From contig NZ_JGZE01000010.1 of NCBI RefSeq assembly GCF_000741285.1, positions 124,001 through 188,000 on the forward strand: DNA of 64,000 nt, in the 5' to 3' direction. Numbering within the stretch: position 1 is the first letter of the stretch; every line of letters begins with the position of its first letter. Position numbers and translations under genes: made by a program. Source of the DNA: Bifidobacterium mongoliense DSM 21395 (GTDB lineage Bacteria > Actinomycetota > Actinomycetes > Actinomycetales > Bifidobacteriaceae). Positions 9,215 to 18,169 of this stretch are shown one piece after another. A model generated the notes under the pieces. The model was not told the DNA's origin and did not search any database. It was given only the letters and a program-made list of their open reading frames with translations.

Positions 9215-9823
9215 TCATGGCCGTGCCGTTCTCGTCGTCACCGTCACCGTCGCCTGATGCGGCAGGTCGTTGATGACCTCCGTCACGCTCCGCTCGATCG
9301 GCGTCGCATGAGAGGCGTGGTCATCGACCTTCCATATCGCCGCATACAGCAACCGATCATGGGGCGGCGTCACGGGATCGCTGAGCACCACCGGGATGCC
9401 GGCACGCCTGGCCCGTTGCAACGCGTCGACCCACGGCCCTCGTCCGGTCCGCCCGACCGCCATGCGATTGACCACGATGGCCTTGACCGCACGGTCGACC
9501 ATATCACCGACGCTGTCGGCCCCCGCGCGTTCCACGTTCCCCGCGCCGACCACCGAAGCGTAGAAGGCGTTGAGACCGGCCGCGTCGAACGCTCCCATGA
9601 GCCGACGATCCGAAGAGGCGTCATCGGAACCGACCACGCCGATGAGGATATCCGACCGGTCGACGGAATCGTGATCGATGGCCGTGTCGGTTTCGGCCGT
9701 GCGACCGACCGCCTTGCCGTCGGGGGCGCAGGCGCTCGTCATCGCGACCACGACGCACAGCAGCAGGGCGAGCGCGGCACGCACGCCTCCACGCCGACGC
9801 ACCGAACGGGACACGGGCCGCAT
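9215..9823 (-). CDS. Lipoprotein resembling one lobe of a periplasmic sugar-binding protein
   Basis: A 202-residue protein with a signal peptide and lipobox (ALLLCVVVAMTSAC, Cys at about residue 32), so it is predicted to be anchored outside the membrane. The mature part (ILIGVVGSDD ... AIVVNRM ... ARRAGIPVVLSDP) resembles the N-terminal lobe of LacI/RbsB-type type I binding proteins but ends where the second lobe should begin. It may be a truncated relative or an independent small family. Its ATG overlaps the stop codon of the upstream methyltransferase by 1 nt (TGATG), so the two are translationally coupled. No transporter genes are nearby. Confidence 0.55.
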   Translation of the reverse strand: MRPVSRSVRRRGGVRAALALLLCVVVAMTSACAPDGKAVGRTAETDTAIDHDSVDRSDILIGVVGSDDASSDRRLMGAFDAAGLNAFYASVVGAGNVERAGADSVGDMVDRAVKAIVVNRMAVGRTGRGPWVDALQRARRAGIPVVLSDPVTPPHDRLLYAAIWKVDDHASHATPIERSVTEVINDLPHQATVTVTTRTARP

Positions 9824-11112
9824 CAGCGGTGCTGGGCGCGCTCGAACACGGCCACGGTCTCGACGTGATGGGTCATCGGGTAGATATCGAATGCATGGAT
9901 GTCGGTCAGCCGGTAGCCCTCGTCCGCGAACGTCGCGGTGTCGCGGGCCAGGCTGGTCGGATCACAGGCGACGTAGACCACGCCATGGGCACCTGATTCG
10001 GCGATACGACGGCAGACGGCGGCGCGCGCACCGGCGCGGGGAGGATCGAGCACCACCACATCGGGGTGGGCCAGGTGCCTGGGTACGAACCGCAGGGCGC
10101 GGGCGACGTCGCCGGAGTGGGCCTCCACAGTGTCGATGCCGGCGCGCGTGAGGTTCTCCCGGGCCTGACGCACCGCCGGCTTGGACCCTTCCACGCTGAG
10201 CATATGGACGGTGTCCGCGGCTTTCTTCGCCAGCGGCAGCGTGAAGAGCCCCGCCCCGGAGTACAGATCCCAGACCGTCGCATGTGGACGGCCGTCGAGG
10301 AGTGCGCGCACGCAACGCAGCACGTGGTCGGGCAGCACCATGGGCGCCCGGCGATGCACCTGCCAGAAACCATCGGCGTGCACGTCGTAGGCGAACCTCG
10401 TGCCGTCGATATCCGCCGATTCATGGAGCTTGGCCGACCCGGCCTTGACCTCGTCGCCCACCATGAGGGCGTAGTTCTCGCCGATATCCGTGAGGAGATC
10501 GCCGTCCCCTTGGTCGCGGGGTTCGGGCACCGCCAGACGGATGGATGCCCCGGGATCGAATCCGCCGCGCCATACGCCGCAGTGATCGGCGACCGCCAGA
10601 AGCGCCTGCGAGGCCAAGGGCATGGTGTCGATGGGGACACGCTGATGACTCTCGCGGCGCCGCATCGAGGGGCGGCCCTCGTCATCGGCGATCATCTCGA
10701 TGCGGGTGCGCCAGTGCAACCCGCTGAGCGCCTCATCTCCGGCCATGCTCTCGACACCGACCTTGGGCAGATCCACATGGCCGAGCCGATGCATCTGCTC
10801 GGTGATGACCGTCGACTTCCAATCCAATTGCCCGGGCAACGACACATGGATGAGGTCGGCCCCGCCGACGCCCCCGCCGTCGGCCAACGGGCCGGCCAGC
10901 GGCCATACCGGCGCCACACGCCGATCACTGGCCTCGAGCACCTCGACGACCTCGCCGGTCCAGAACCGGTCCTTGCGCTCATGAGGCTCGTCCAACGCGA
11001 CGTTCACCAGTTCCCCGGGCAGCGCGAAACGGACGAACACGACCCTCCCGTCGACATGGCCCACGCACCGCCCTTGGTCGGCGTAGCGTTCGATGCGAAC
11101 AGTGGTCTGCAT
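9823..11112 (-). CDS. TRAM-domain RNA (uracil-5-)-methyltransferase, RlmD/TrmA family
   Basis: A 429-residue SAM-dependent enzyme. An N-terminal TRAM domain (residues about 1-60, VRIERYADQGRCVGHVDGRV) precedes the methyltransferase core. Motifs seen are YSGAGLFTLPLA (SAM binding), DPPRAGAR, and VACDPTSLARD containing the catalytic cysteine. The region where RlmD enzymes have the CGGC iron-sulfur cysteines reads GGGVGGADLIH, so the cluster ligands are missing. The substrate (23S rRNA or tRNA uridine) cannot be assigned. The start follows AAAGAGGCATCATC. It is part of a DUF3710-DUF3159-methyltransferase-lipoprotein series on the minus strand. Confidence 0.85.
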   Translation of the reverse strand: MQTTVRIERYADQGRCVGHVDGRVVFVRFALPGELVNVALDEPHERKDRFWTGEVVEVLEASDRRVAPVWPLAGPLADGGGVGGADLIHVSLPGQLDWKSTVITEQMHRLGHVDLPKVGVESMAGDEALSGLHWRTRIEMIADDEGRPSMRRRESHQRVPIDTMPLASQALLAVADHCGVWRGGFDPGASIRLAVPEPRDQGDGDLLTDIGENYALMVGDEVKAGSAKLHESADIDGTRFAYDVHADGFWQVHRRAPMVLPDHVLRCVRALLDGRPHATVWDLYSGAGLFTLPLAKKAADTVHMLSVEGSKPAVRQARENLTRAGIDTVEAHSGDVARALRFVPRHLAHPDVVVLDPPRAGARAAVCRRIAESGAHGVVYVACDPTSLARDTATFADEGYRLTDIHAFDIYPMTHHVETVAVFERAQHR

Positions 11113-11169
11113 GATGATGCCTCTTTCCCGATAGCGCTACGGGACAGGATAGCCCACCGGCTCGGACCT

Positions 11170-11868
11170 CTAGCCCTGCGCCGCCCGGGCGGCGGCGTGC
11201 CGGTGCATGGGCGTGGCGACGATGAGATACGACACCCAGATGGCCAATGCCCAGAACGGGATGCCCATGACGAGCCGCGCGGTGCCGAGCGCGGTGACAT
11301 GATTCGTGACGTACAACGGCACCTGCACGGCCAGCCGCAGCAGGAACACGGCGGTCCACAGCGCCGTGATGATCGTGTAGGCGCGCCGAAGCGGGCGATC
11401 GTCACGCCACTCGCGCAGCCAAGCACCCAGATGCTCGGTGGGCACGGAACGGATGAACTCGATGACGAGACCGAGCCCGGGCACGCGTGCGAGCAGCGAA
11501 ACCGTGAGCAGCACCACGTAGACGGCGTTGGTGATGAATCCGAACAGATAATAGTCCCGCGCGTCGTTGCCGGTCCACGCCCATACGAGACAGATGGCGA
11601 CGGATACCAGACCGCCGAGCGCTCCGGCCAGGGATTGACGCTGGATGAGGCGCGCCACCACCTGGACCACGGCCAACGCGGCGGAGATCGCGACGGTCAC
11701 GCGCACATCCCCGACCACCACGAACACCACGACGAACACCAGACCGGGGAGCATGGATTCGACCACACCCCTCACCCCGCCTATGGCGTCGATGATGGAG
11801 AACTCGCCTTCCTCGCCCACATGGGCCAGCGAGGCGAACCCCGATCGGGGTTTCTTCGTGTCCTGCAT
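11170..11868 (-). CDS. DUF3159 family membrane protein
   Basis: A 232-residue actinobacterial membrane protein with about six hydrophobic segments in two groups: about residues 38-125 (SMLPGLVFVVVFVVVG and following) and about 160-220. The N-terminus, EFSIIDAIGGVRGVVESMLPGLVF, is the characteristic DUF3159 start. It lies 15 bp after the DUF3710 gene, the usual actinobacterial pairing. Function is not established. Confidence 0.85.
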   Translation of the reverse strand: MQDTKKPRSGFASLAHVGEEGEFSIIDAIGGVRGVVESMLPGLVFVVVFVVVGDVRVTVAISAALAVVQVVARLIQRQSLAGALGGLVSVAICLVWAWTGNDARDYYLFGFITNAVYVVLLTVSLLARVPGLGLVIEFIRSVPTEHLGAWLREWRDDRPLRRAYTIITALWTAVFLLRLAVQVPLYVTNHVTALGTARLVMGIPFWALAIWVSYLIVATPMHRHAAARAAQG

Positions 11869-11883
11869 GCCGAGAAGCCGGCC

Positions 11884-12729
11884 TCAGCGCACTTCGGAGA
11901 ACATCGGACCGCGGGCGAGCGTGGTCTTGACCTCGGTCTGCTGATCGGAGTCGAAGGGTCCCTTCGGCTGCTGAGGCATCGAAGGGGCGTCCGCATCATC
12001 GGACGCGTCGACGCCCGTCGACCCGGCACGGCGTTCCGCGGGTGACACGGGTGCGTGCATGGGCAGCAGGTCGCGGGGGGCCAACGGCTCGTCGCCACGA
12101 ACCACGATGATGTCGGAGAAGAAATGATCGAGGGCCGTGGCCTCCTCGCCCCGGCTTTGCGCGGCGGGACCGGAGAAGATGGCGCGCAGCATCCACCGGG
12201 GGCCGTCGACGGCGGCGATGCGGGTGATCACGTTCGCCCCCTTGACGCTGACGGGCAGCCTCACCTCCATGCCGAAGGTGCCGGGATGTTCGCTCGCGGC
12301 GGGATTCGAGGAGAGCAGGTCGGCCCGCACGTCGTCCCACAGGCCCATGGTCTTGGGAGCGGCGAAGGCCTCGATCTCCAGGCTCGACGAGCCGTAGGAG
12401 ATGGTGCATCCCATCACCTGCTGCGTGGCGCGGTTCGCCTTGACGCGCAGTTCGATGTTCTGCATGAAGGGCAGCATATAGGCGCCGAGATCGAGGTACT
12501 CGTCGTCCGCCGGGGCCTCATCGTCGCCGACATCCCACGGTCCGTACTGGTCGCCGCGATGCTCGTAGTCGGCGCTGGGGGTCTCGGGGAACGACGGCTC
12601 GTCGATGACGTCGGCCTTGGTGCCCGGGTCGGCCGCGCCGGCCTGCTGGTCATGGGACTCAGTGGCGACGGCGTCCTCGCCATCCTTGGCGTGCTGACGG
12701 TGCTTCCTGCCGAATCCGAACAATCCCAT
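11884..12729 (-). CDS. DUF3710 family protein
   Basis: A 281-residue soluble actinobacterial protein. The start MGLFGFGRKHRQ at 12729 is preceded by AGGAGCC and begins with the MGLFG stretch common in this family. An acidic, Ala/Asp/Thr-rich linker (residues about 15-75) precedes the conserved core containing YLDLGAYMLPFMQNIELRVK and a VDGPRWMLRAIFSGPAA stretch. The C-terminus is low-complexity. It is first in a run with DUF3159, the RNA methyltransferase and the small lipoprotein. Function is unknown. Confidence 0.85.
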   Translation of the reverse strand: MGLFGFGRKHRQHAKDGEDAVATESHDQQAGAADPGTKADVIDEPSFPETPSADYEHRGDQYGPWDVGDDEAPADDEYLDLGAYMLPFMQNIELRVKANRATQQVMGCTISYGSSSLEIEAFAAPKTMGLWDDVRADLLSSNPAASEHPGTFGMEVRLPVSVKGANVITRIAAVDGPRWMLRAIFSGPAAQSRGEEATALDHFFSDIIVVRGDEPLAPRDLLPMHAPVSPAERRAGSTGVDASDDADAPSMPQQPKGPFDSDQQTEVKTTLARGPMFSEVR

Positions 12730-12789
12730 GGCTCCTACTTTCTCACGTGATGCGATCGACCCCAGCCTAGCACCGCCCCAGGCTCCACC

Positions 12790-12805
12790 GCAGGGCGCGC
12801 CCTGC
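12790..12805 (-). terminator. GC-rich palindrome downstream of exonuclease III gene
   Basis: GCAGGGCGCGCCCTGC is a perfect 16-bp inverted repeat with partial extension by flanking CCAGG/CCTGG. It lies about 75 bp past the stop of the exodeoxyribonuclease gene on the minus strand, in the 150-bp gap before DUF3710. It is probably a terminator, although no T-run is seen. Confidence 0.5.
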
Positions 12806-12880
12806 GCCTGGCCCCGATAGGTCTGCGGTGACGGGGCCATACGAACGGCGATACGAACGATAAGGCGTGCGGCACACCCG

Positions 12881-13741
12881 TCACACGCCGTAGGTGATGC
12901 TCAGCGGCGCGTGGTCCGACCAGCGGGTGTCATAGCTCGGCGCCTTGTCGATCACGAAGCCCTGCGCGGTCTGCGCCAGCTCGGGGGTGGCGAACTGATA
13001 GTCGATCCGCCATCCGGTGTTGTTGTCGAAGGCGCGCCCGCGTTGACTCCACCACGTGTAGGGCCCCTGGATGTCGCCGGCCAGATCGCGCATCACGTCG
13101 ACGAACTCGTAGTCCTTGAGCCAAGTGTCGATGTACGCGCGCTCCTCGGGCAGGAATCCGGCGCTTTTCTCGTTGGATTTGGCGTTCTTGATGTCCTTGG
13201 GGGTGTGCGCGATGTTGAAATCGCCGCAGAGCACCGCCTGGCGTCCTCCACGGGCCGCCTCGTCGCGCAGCTGGGCCAGCCTGACCGGCATGGTGTTGAG
13301 GAACCGGAACTTCTGCGCCATCTTGATCTCGTCGTCGGCCTTGCCGGCGTGCATGTACACGCAGACCACGGTCAGCCCGTAGCCTTCGGGCGTGGTGACG
13401 TCCGCCTCGATCCACCGTCCGGAGTCGACGTCCTCCTCGAGACCGGGCAGGCCGTAGCGCATCGCGGTGACGGGCAGGTCGCTGAGCATGCCCACGCCGG
13501 CACGCCCCTTGATGCGGCACACCTCGTTGAGGGTGCCCACGTCCTCCGGGGCCGCGGCCTTGCCCGACTGCACGTACTGGGTCCGCACCGCGTCGAAGAT
13601 GGGGTCGATCTCGCTTTGCGGGGCCCTGACCTCCTGCATGCACCAGATATCGGGAATATGGTCCTTCGACCAGTCGAGCATGCCCTTGCGCCGCGCGGCG
13701 CGTATACCATTCAAATTCGAAGTCGTGATGGTGATCGTCAT
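12881..13741 (-). CDS. xth: Exodeoxyribonuclease III
   Basis: A 286-residue AP endonuclease / 3'-5' exonuclease of the exonuclease-endonuclease-phosphatase superfamily, acting in base excision repair. The start MTITITTSNLNGIRAA gives the conserved Asn near the N-terminus, and IWCMQEVRA contains the metal-binding Glu. CGDFNIAHTPKD supplies the Asp/Asn pair, and WRIDYQF and WSDHAPL supply the final catalytic Asp and His. Length fits the family. No strong ribosome binding site is visible before 13741; the in-frame extension upstream has no homology. Confidence 0.95.
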   Translation of the reverse strand: MTITITTSNLNGIRAARRKGMLDWSKDHIPDIWCMQEVRAPQSEIDPIFDAVRTQYVQSGKAAAPEDVGTLNEVCRIKGRAGVGMLSDLPVTAMRYGLPGLEEDVDSGRWIEADVTTPEGYGLTVVCVYMHAGKADDEIKMAQKFRFLNTMPVRLAQLRDEAARGGRQAVLCGDFNIAHTPKDIKNAKSNEKSAGFLPEERAYIDTWLKDYEFVDVMRDLAGDIQGPYTWWSQRGRAFDNNTGWRIDYQFATPELAQTAQGFVIDKAPSYDTRWSDHAPLSITYGV

Positions 13742-13827
13742 GATGCCCGACCCTACACCATCGCCGTCCTCATCCACAGACCCCCGATGACACACCGGGG
13801 TCAGATGGCGTCGACGCCCACGTACGG

Positions 13828-13869
13828 CATCGCCGCGAACACACACCATGGTGAGTGTTCGCGGCGATG
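13828..13869 (-). terminator. Terminator of the opp operon
   Basis: A 14-bp perfect stem, CATCGCCGCGAACA at 13828-13841 and its complement at 13856-13869, with a 14-nt loop. It lies 34 bp beyond the oppDF stop on the minus strand. Confidence 0.7.
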
Positions 13870-13902
13870 TCGGCGGCATTCGGGAGCCGCCGGTCGGACG
13901 AT

Positions 13903-15924
13903 CTAGTCGAGACCGAGGCTGAGATGGCCTCCGGGGATGGCCTCGAGCAGATCCCGGGTGTACTCCATCTTGGGATGGTCGAAGACCTCGTCGGTCGTCG
14001 CATGCTCGACCAGTCGGCCGTGCTGCATGACCACCACCTCGTCGGCGATCTGACGGACCACGGCCAGATCGTGGGTGATGAACAGGTAGCTCAGCCCCCG
14101 CTCCGCCTGCAGATCATTGAGCAGACGCAGCACCTGGTCCTGCACCAGCACGTCGAGTGCGGAGACCGCCTCATCGCACACGATGACATCGGGGTTGAGC
14201 GCCATGGCGCGGGCGATCGCGATGCGCTGGCGCTGACCGCCGGACAGCTCGTTGGGGTACCGCTGCATGACGGAACGCGGCATCTTGACCATGTCAAGCA
14301 GTTCGGCGACCCGCCTCTCACGGCTCTTCGCGTCGCCGACGTGATGGATGCGCAGCGGCTCCTCGATGGAGCGGTAAATGGTGTACATCGGGTCGAGCGA
14401 ACCGTAGGGGTTCTGGAAGACGGGCTGGACGTGACGCCTGAAATCGAGCATCCGCTTGCCCGAGAACCCGGCGATGTCCTCCCCCTCGTAGGTCACGGTG
14501 CCGGATGTGGGCGTGAGCAGCCTGAGCACCATGTTGGCCACGGTGGACTTGCCCGAACCGGACTCCCCCACGATCGCCAGGGTGGTCCCGCGCTTGAGGC
14601 TGAAGGAGACGTCGTCGACGGCCTTGAACATCTCGCGGCGGCGGGGCAGCTTGAATTCGCGGGTCAGATGCTCCACGGTGATGATGTGTTCGCCCTTGTC
14701 GAGCACTTCCTCGCCCTTGACCTGATGTTCCATGAGCGAGGCGAGCTCGGCGCCGTGCTCGCCGTGGGCCTTCGCGGAGATGATCCGCTGGGAGGCCAGC
14801 GACGGGGCGGCGGCCACAAGACGTTTGGTGTAGGGGTGTTGGGGGTGCTGAAGCACTTCGAGCGACGGACCCGACTCCACGACGCGGCCCTTGTACATGA
14901 CGACGATATGCTGCGCGCGTTCGGCGGCGAGACCCAGGTCATGCGTGATGAACAGCACGGCGGTGCCCAGGGAGTCCGTCAGGGTGTGCAGATGGTCGAG
15001 GATCCGCTTCTGCACGGTGACGTCGAGCGCCGAAGTGGGTTCGTCGGCGATGAGCAGATCGGGCCGGCAGGCCAGTCCGATGGAGATCAGGGCACGCTGC
15101 AGCATGCCGCCGGAGAATTCGTGTGGGAACTGCCGGGCTCGTGTGGCCGCCTCGGGCAGGCCCGCCTCCGAGAGCAGGCCGGCGATGCGGTCGTTCAGGG
15201 TGGACCCCACCACGCGGCTCTTGGCGATGGCCCAGGCGCGGTCGTCGTCCACGCCGGCCTTGATGAGGTCGTCGGCGACACGCCACCGCGTCTCGGAACC
15301 GGGCACCCAGGCCTGGGTGAATCCGGTCATCAGTTCCTCACGGCGCTGCGCGGGTACGCCGGCCGTCTCGAGCGCCTGGCGGGCGTCATCGAGCAGACCC
15401 TGCAACTGCGCCGACCCCAGGAAGGTCTCGTCGTCGTTGGTCTTCACGGTGACGTCGGTGCCGGCCAGCGCCTTGGCCAGCGCGGAGCGTTTCTCGTGCG
15501 AGATGTCCATGTGATTGGCCTGAAGCGCCTCGCGCACCTGCGTGCCGATGCGCCACACCGGGTTGAGGTTGCTCATCGGGTCCTGAGGCACCAGCCCCAT
15601 CTTCTTGCCCAGCAGCTGTTCGTACTGCTTGCGGCTGAATCCGGAGATCTCCTCGCCCTCGAGCTTGATGGAGCCACCGACCACGTGGCCGGTGCCCGCC
15701 AGGAGTCCCAGCACCGCCATGGCGGAGGTGGACTTGCCCGAACCGGACTCGCCCACGATCGCCACCCACTGCCCCGGGTAGACGCTGAAGGACGAGTCGC
15801 GCACCGCATGCACGGCCCGGTTGCTGTCGGTGGTGAAGTCGACCTGCAGGTCCTTGACCTCCAGGATCGGGCCCTGCTGGCGCTGCATCGCGGCCATGGC
15901 CTCGGCATTACTTGATGTTGTCAT
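13903..15924 (-). CDS. Oligopeptide ABC transporter, fused double ATPase (OppDF-like)
   Basis: A 673-residue protein with two complete ABC ATPase domains, each with Walker A (GESGSGKST), an ABC signature (FSGGMLQRA in the first half, [14 protein letters not shown] in the second) and a Walker B aspartate in [10 protein letters not shown] or VCDEAVSALD. In many bacteria these are separate OppD and OppF. The first domain contains a helical insertion of about 90 residues between Walker A and the signature. The linker at about residues 360-400 is charged. The second ATPase carries CDEAVSALD rather than the usual DEPTSALD. It is the last gene of the oppA-B-C-DF run, and GGAGGAGAACCG precedes the start. 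Confidence 0.95.
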   Translation of the reverse strand: MTTSSNAEAMAAMQRQQGPILEVKDLQVDFTTDSNRAVHAVRDSSFSVYPGQWVAIVGESGSGKSTSAMAVLGLLAGTGHVVGGSIKLEGEEISGFSRKQYEQLLGKKMGLVPQDPMSNLNPVWRIGTQVREALQANHMDISHEKRSALAKALAGTDVTVKTNDDETFLGSAQLQGLLDDARQALETAGVPAQRREELMTGFTQAWVPGSETRWRVADDLIKAGVDDDRAWAIAKSRVVGSTLNDRIAGLLSEAGLPEAATRARQFPHEFSGGMLQRALISIGLACRPDLLIADEPTSALDVTVQKRILDHLHTLTDSLGTAVLFITHDLGLAAERAQHIVVMYKGRVVESGPSLEVLQHPQHPYTKRLVAAAPSLASQRIISAKAHGEHGAELASLMEHQVKGEEVLDKGEHIITVEHLTREFKLPRRREMFKAVDDVSFSLKRGTTLAIVGESGSGKSTVANMVLRLLTPTSGTVTYEGEDIAGFSGKRMLDFRRHVQPVFQNPYGSLDPMYTIYRSIEEPLRIHHVGDAKSRERRVAELLDMVKMPRSVMQRYPNELSGGQRQRIAIARAMALNPDVIVCDEAVSALDVLVQDQVLRLLNDLQAERGLSYLFITHDLAVVRQIADEVVVMQHGRLVEHATTDEVFDHPKMEYTRDLLEAIPGGHLSLGLD

Positions 15925-15940
15925 CGGTTCTCCTCCACAC

Positions 15941-16945
15941 TCACGCCGTACGACTCTTGGGGTTGAGCGCGTCCTTGACGGCGTCCCCCAACATGATGAA
16001 CGCCAGGACGGTGATCGCCAGCGCGACCGACGGGTAGAACAGCACCATCGGATTCGTCCTCAGGATGGTCTGGGCGTTGGCGATGTCGCCGCCCCAGCTG
16101 ACCGTCGTGCTCGGCAGACCGATGCCGAGGAAGCTCAGCGTCGCCTCCGACACGATGTAGGTACCCAGCGACGTGGTGCTCACCACGATGATCGAAGCCA
16201 TCGAATTGGGCATGATGTGGCGGAACAGGTTGCGCAGCGGGGTGGACCCCAATGCGGTCGAAGCGGTGTTGAACTCGAGGTTCTTCGATTCCATGACCGA
16301 ACCTCGGGCGATGCGTTCGGTGCTGGTCCACCCGAACAAGGTGAGCACGAGCACGATCTTCCAGATCGAGCTGGAGGTGCGGAACATCTGCAGGACCACG
16401 ATGGCGCCGAGCAGCAGCGGGATGGCCATGAAGATGTCCGTGACTCGGCTGAGCACCGCGTCGATCCAACCGGCGAAGAAGCCGGCGAATGCGCCGATGA
16501 GGGTACCTACGACGAGCACGAGCAGGGTCGTGAGGATGCCGACGCTCACCGAGGTGCGGGTGCCGTAGACGGTCCGGGCGAACACGTCGCAGCCCTGCAG
16601 GTCATAGCCGAAGGGATGGCCGCTGGCCGCGTCGGACAGCGACTTGTTCAGATCGCAGAAGTTGGGGTCCTGTCGGGTGAACACCTTGGGGAACAACGCC
16701 ACGAACACGATGAGGACGATGAGGACGGCGGAGACGATGAACAAGGGGTTGCGGCGCAGCGTGCGCCAGGCGTCGGCCCACATGCTCGTGGCGGGTGCGG
16801 CCTCGTCGACGGAGTCTACGTCCTGCAACGGTGTTTCATCCAGGGGTGCCACGAAACGCTCCTGGCCCTTGAGTACGACCGGTGCGGCAACGGGATTGGC
16901 AGGCTCTGCGGCCTGCGAATTGGTGATGATGGTTTCGTCAGTCAT
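15941..16945 (-). CDS. Oligopeptide ABC transporter permease (OppC-like)
   Basis: A 334-residue inner-membrane permease. A cytosolic N-terminus of about 75 residues is followed by TM1 (NPLFIVSAVLIVLIVFVALFP), the HPFGYDLQGCDVFARTVYGTRTS stretch that precedes the BPD_transp_1 domain, and five further segments. The EAA-type coupling loop is in STALGSTPLRNLFRHIMPN. The start at 16945 is preceded by GGAAGGA. It is 16 bp after oppB and 16 bp before oppDF. It works with OppB as the channel through which peptide bound by OppA is imported. Confidence 0.94.
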   Translation of the reverse strand: MTDETIITNSQAAEPANPVAAPVVLKGQERFVAPLDETPLQDVDSVDEAAPATSMWADAWRTLRRNPLFIVSAVLIVLIVFVALFPKVFTRQDPNFCDLNKSLSDAASGHPFGYDLQGCDVFARTVYGTRTSVSVGILTTLLVLVVGTLIGAFAGFFAGWIDAVLSRVTDIFMAIPLLLGAIVVLQMFRTSSSIWKIVLVLTLFGWTSTERIARGSVMESKNLEFNTASTALGSTPLRNLFRHIMPNSMASIIVVSTTSLGTYIVSEATLSFLGIGLPSTTVSWGGDIANAQTILRTNPMVLFYPSVALAITVLAFIMLGDAVKDALNPKSRTA

Positions 16946-16961
16946 AGCACGTTCCTTCCGA

Positions 16962-17888
16962 TCACGCGTAGCGGATGCGCGGGTCAAGCAGCGCGTAGAG
17001 CATATCGACGATGAGGTTGGTGACCACGAAGATGAGGGTCAGCAGGGTGACGACGGAGACCACGAGATTGCTTTCGCCCTTGAGGATGCTCTGGTAGGTC
17101 AGGAAGCCGACGCCATGGATGTTGAAGATCGTCTCGGAGATCATGGCGCCGCTCATGAGCATGCCCAGATCCTGGCCGAGGTAGGTCACCACGGGAATCA
17201 GCGAGTTGCGCAGGATATGGCGCATGAGGACGGACCGGTTGCTCATGCCCTTGGCGCGCGCCGTGCGCACGTAATCCTCGGCGATGTTGGAGGAGACCTC
17301 CGAACGGGTGAGCCGGATGATGTAGGCCATGGACACCGAGCCGAGCACCATCGCCGGCATGAGCAGATCCAGGAACCCGGGGTTGCTGCCAGCGGTCACG
17401 GGAAGCAGACGCCATTTGACGCCGATGAAGTACTGCATGACGAAGCCGGTCACGAAGGTGGGCACCGAGATGAGCAGCAGCGACACGATGAGAATCACCG
17501 AATCGTACCATTTGCCCTTTTTGAGTCCCGAGATGATGCCGAAGACCACGCCGAACAACGCTTCGAACACGAAGGCCATGAGCGCCAGTTTGATGGTGAC
17601 GGGGAACGCCCTCGCGATTTCGCTGATCACCGGCTGCCCGGCGAAGGTGTCGCCGAAGTTGAGAGTCAGTGCGTTCCTGAGGAACAGCAGATACTGGATG
17701 AAGAACGGCTTGTCGAGGTTGTACTCCGCACGGATCTGGGCCGCGACCGCCTCGTTGACCGGTTTGTCCCCGAACATCGCCCTGACCGGATCTCCCGGGA
17801 GTGCGAAGACGAGGGCATAGACCAACAGCGTCGTGCCGAGAACCACGGGGATCATCTGCAGAATACGGCGCAGAAGATACTTGCCCAT
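16962..17888 (-). CDS. Oligopeptide ABC transporter permease (OppB-like)
   Basis: A 308-residue permease with TM1 at MGKYLLRRILQMIPVVLGTTLLVYALVFALPGD (residues 1-33), the GDPVRAMFG loop typical of OppB/DppB, and five C-terminal segments. The coupling loop, VRTARAKGMSNRSVLMRHILRN, is clearly visible. The start at 17888 follows TAAGGAGTAACCG. It is separated from oppA by a 281-bp gap with a terminator and an inverted repeat, so it may also have its own promoter. Confidence 0.95.
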   Translation of the reverse strand: MGKYLLRRILQMIPVVLGTTLLVYALVFALPGDPVRAMFGDKPVNEAVAAQIRAEYNLDKPFFIQYLLFLRNALTLNFGDTFAGQPVISEIARAFPVTIKLALMAFVFEALFGVVFGIISGLKKGKWYDSVILIVSLLLISVPTFVTGFVMQYFIGVKWRLLPVTAGSNPGFLDLLMPAMVLGSVSMAYIIRLTRSEVSSNIAEDYVRTARAKGMSNRSVLMRHILRNSLIPVVTYLGQDLGMLMSGAMISETIFNIHGVGFLTYQSILKGESNLVVSVVTLLTLIFVVTNLIVDMLYALLDPRIRYA

Positions 17889-17971
17889 CGGTTACTCCTT
17901 ATATGTGTTGACGGAGGCAAGGACACCATTGTGCCTGGAAGGCGTCCGTCAATCGGTATGTGTCCGCTAGT

Positions 17972-18002
17972 GTACCCCGGGCATGGACCATGGCCGGGGT
18001 AC
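17972..18002. promoter_or_regulatory. Inverted repeat upstream of oppB
   Basis: GTACCCCGG at 17972-17980 and CCGGGGTAC at 17994-18002 form a 9-bp perfect inverted repeat spaced by 13 nt that includes CCATGG. It lies about 84-114 bp upstream of the oppB start, between that gene and the oppA terminator. It could be an operator or a leader hairpin of a separate oppBCDF transcript. Confidence 0.4.
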
Positions 18003-18063
18003 CGGCCTGGACCACGCGGAGCTCACCGCGTCGCGTCTGGTGCCTGCGGACACCAGACATGCG

Positions 18064-18103
18064 CAACAACAAAACAAAAGGAGGCGGGCACGAACCCGCC
18101 TCC
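18064..18103 (-). terminator. Terminator after oppA
   Basis: GGAGGCGGG at 18080-18088 pairs with CCCGCCTCC at 18095-18103 around a 6-nt loop. On the minus strand the stem is followed by a T-rich run (complement of ACAACAAAACAAAA), a canonical Rho-independent terminator 66 bp past the oppA stop. It probably lowers expression of oppB-C-DF relative to oppA. Confidence 0.85.
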
Positions 18104-18169
18104 ATAGTGAGGTCCGCCGGGTACGGCTTCATATGCGCGAACCCGGCGAATCATGTGGCGCCCGAGGCG

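Noticed and set aside
6652..9273. 873-codon plus-strand ORF opposite the P-type ATPase gene
   Set aside because: Antisense shadow caused by high GC at third codon positions; the protein is His/Arg/Gly-rich with no domain, while the minus-strand frame has all P-type ATPase motifs.
10066..12045. 659-codon plus-strand ORF spanning three minus-strand genes
   Set aside because: Low-complexity His/Arg/Asp-rich shadow; crosses gene boundaries of well-supported genes.
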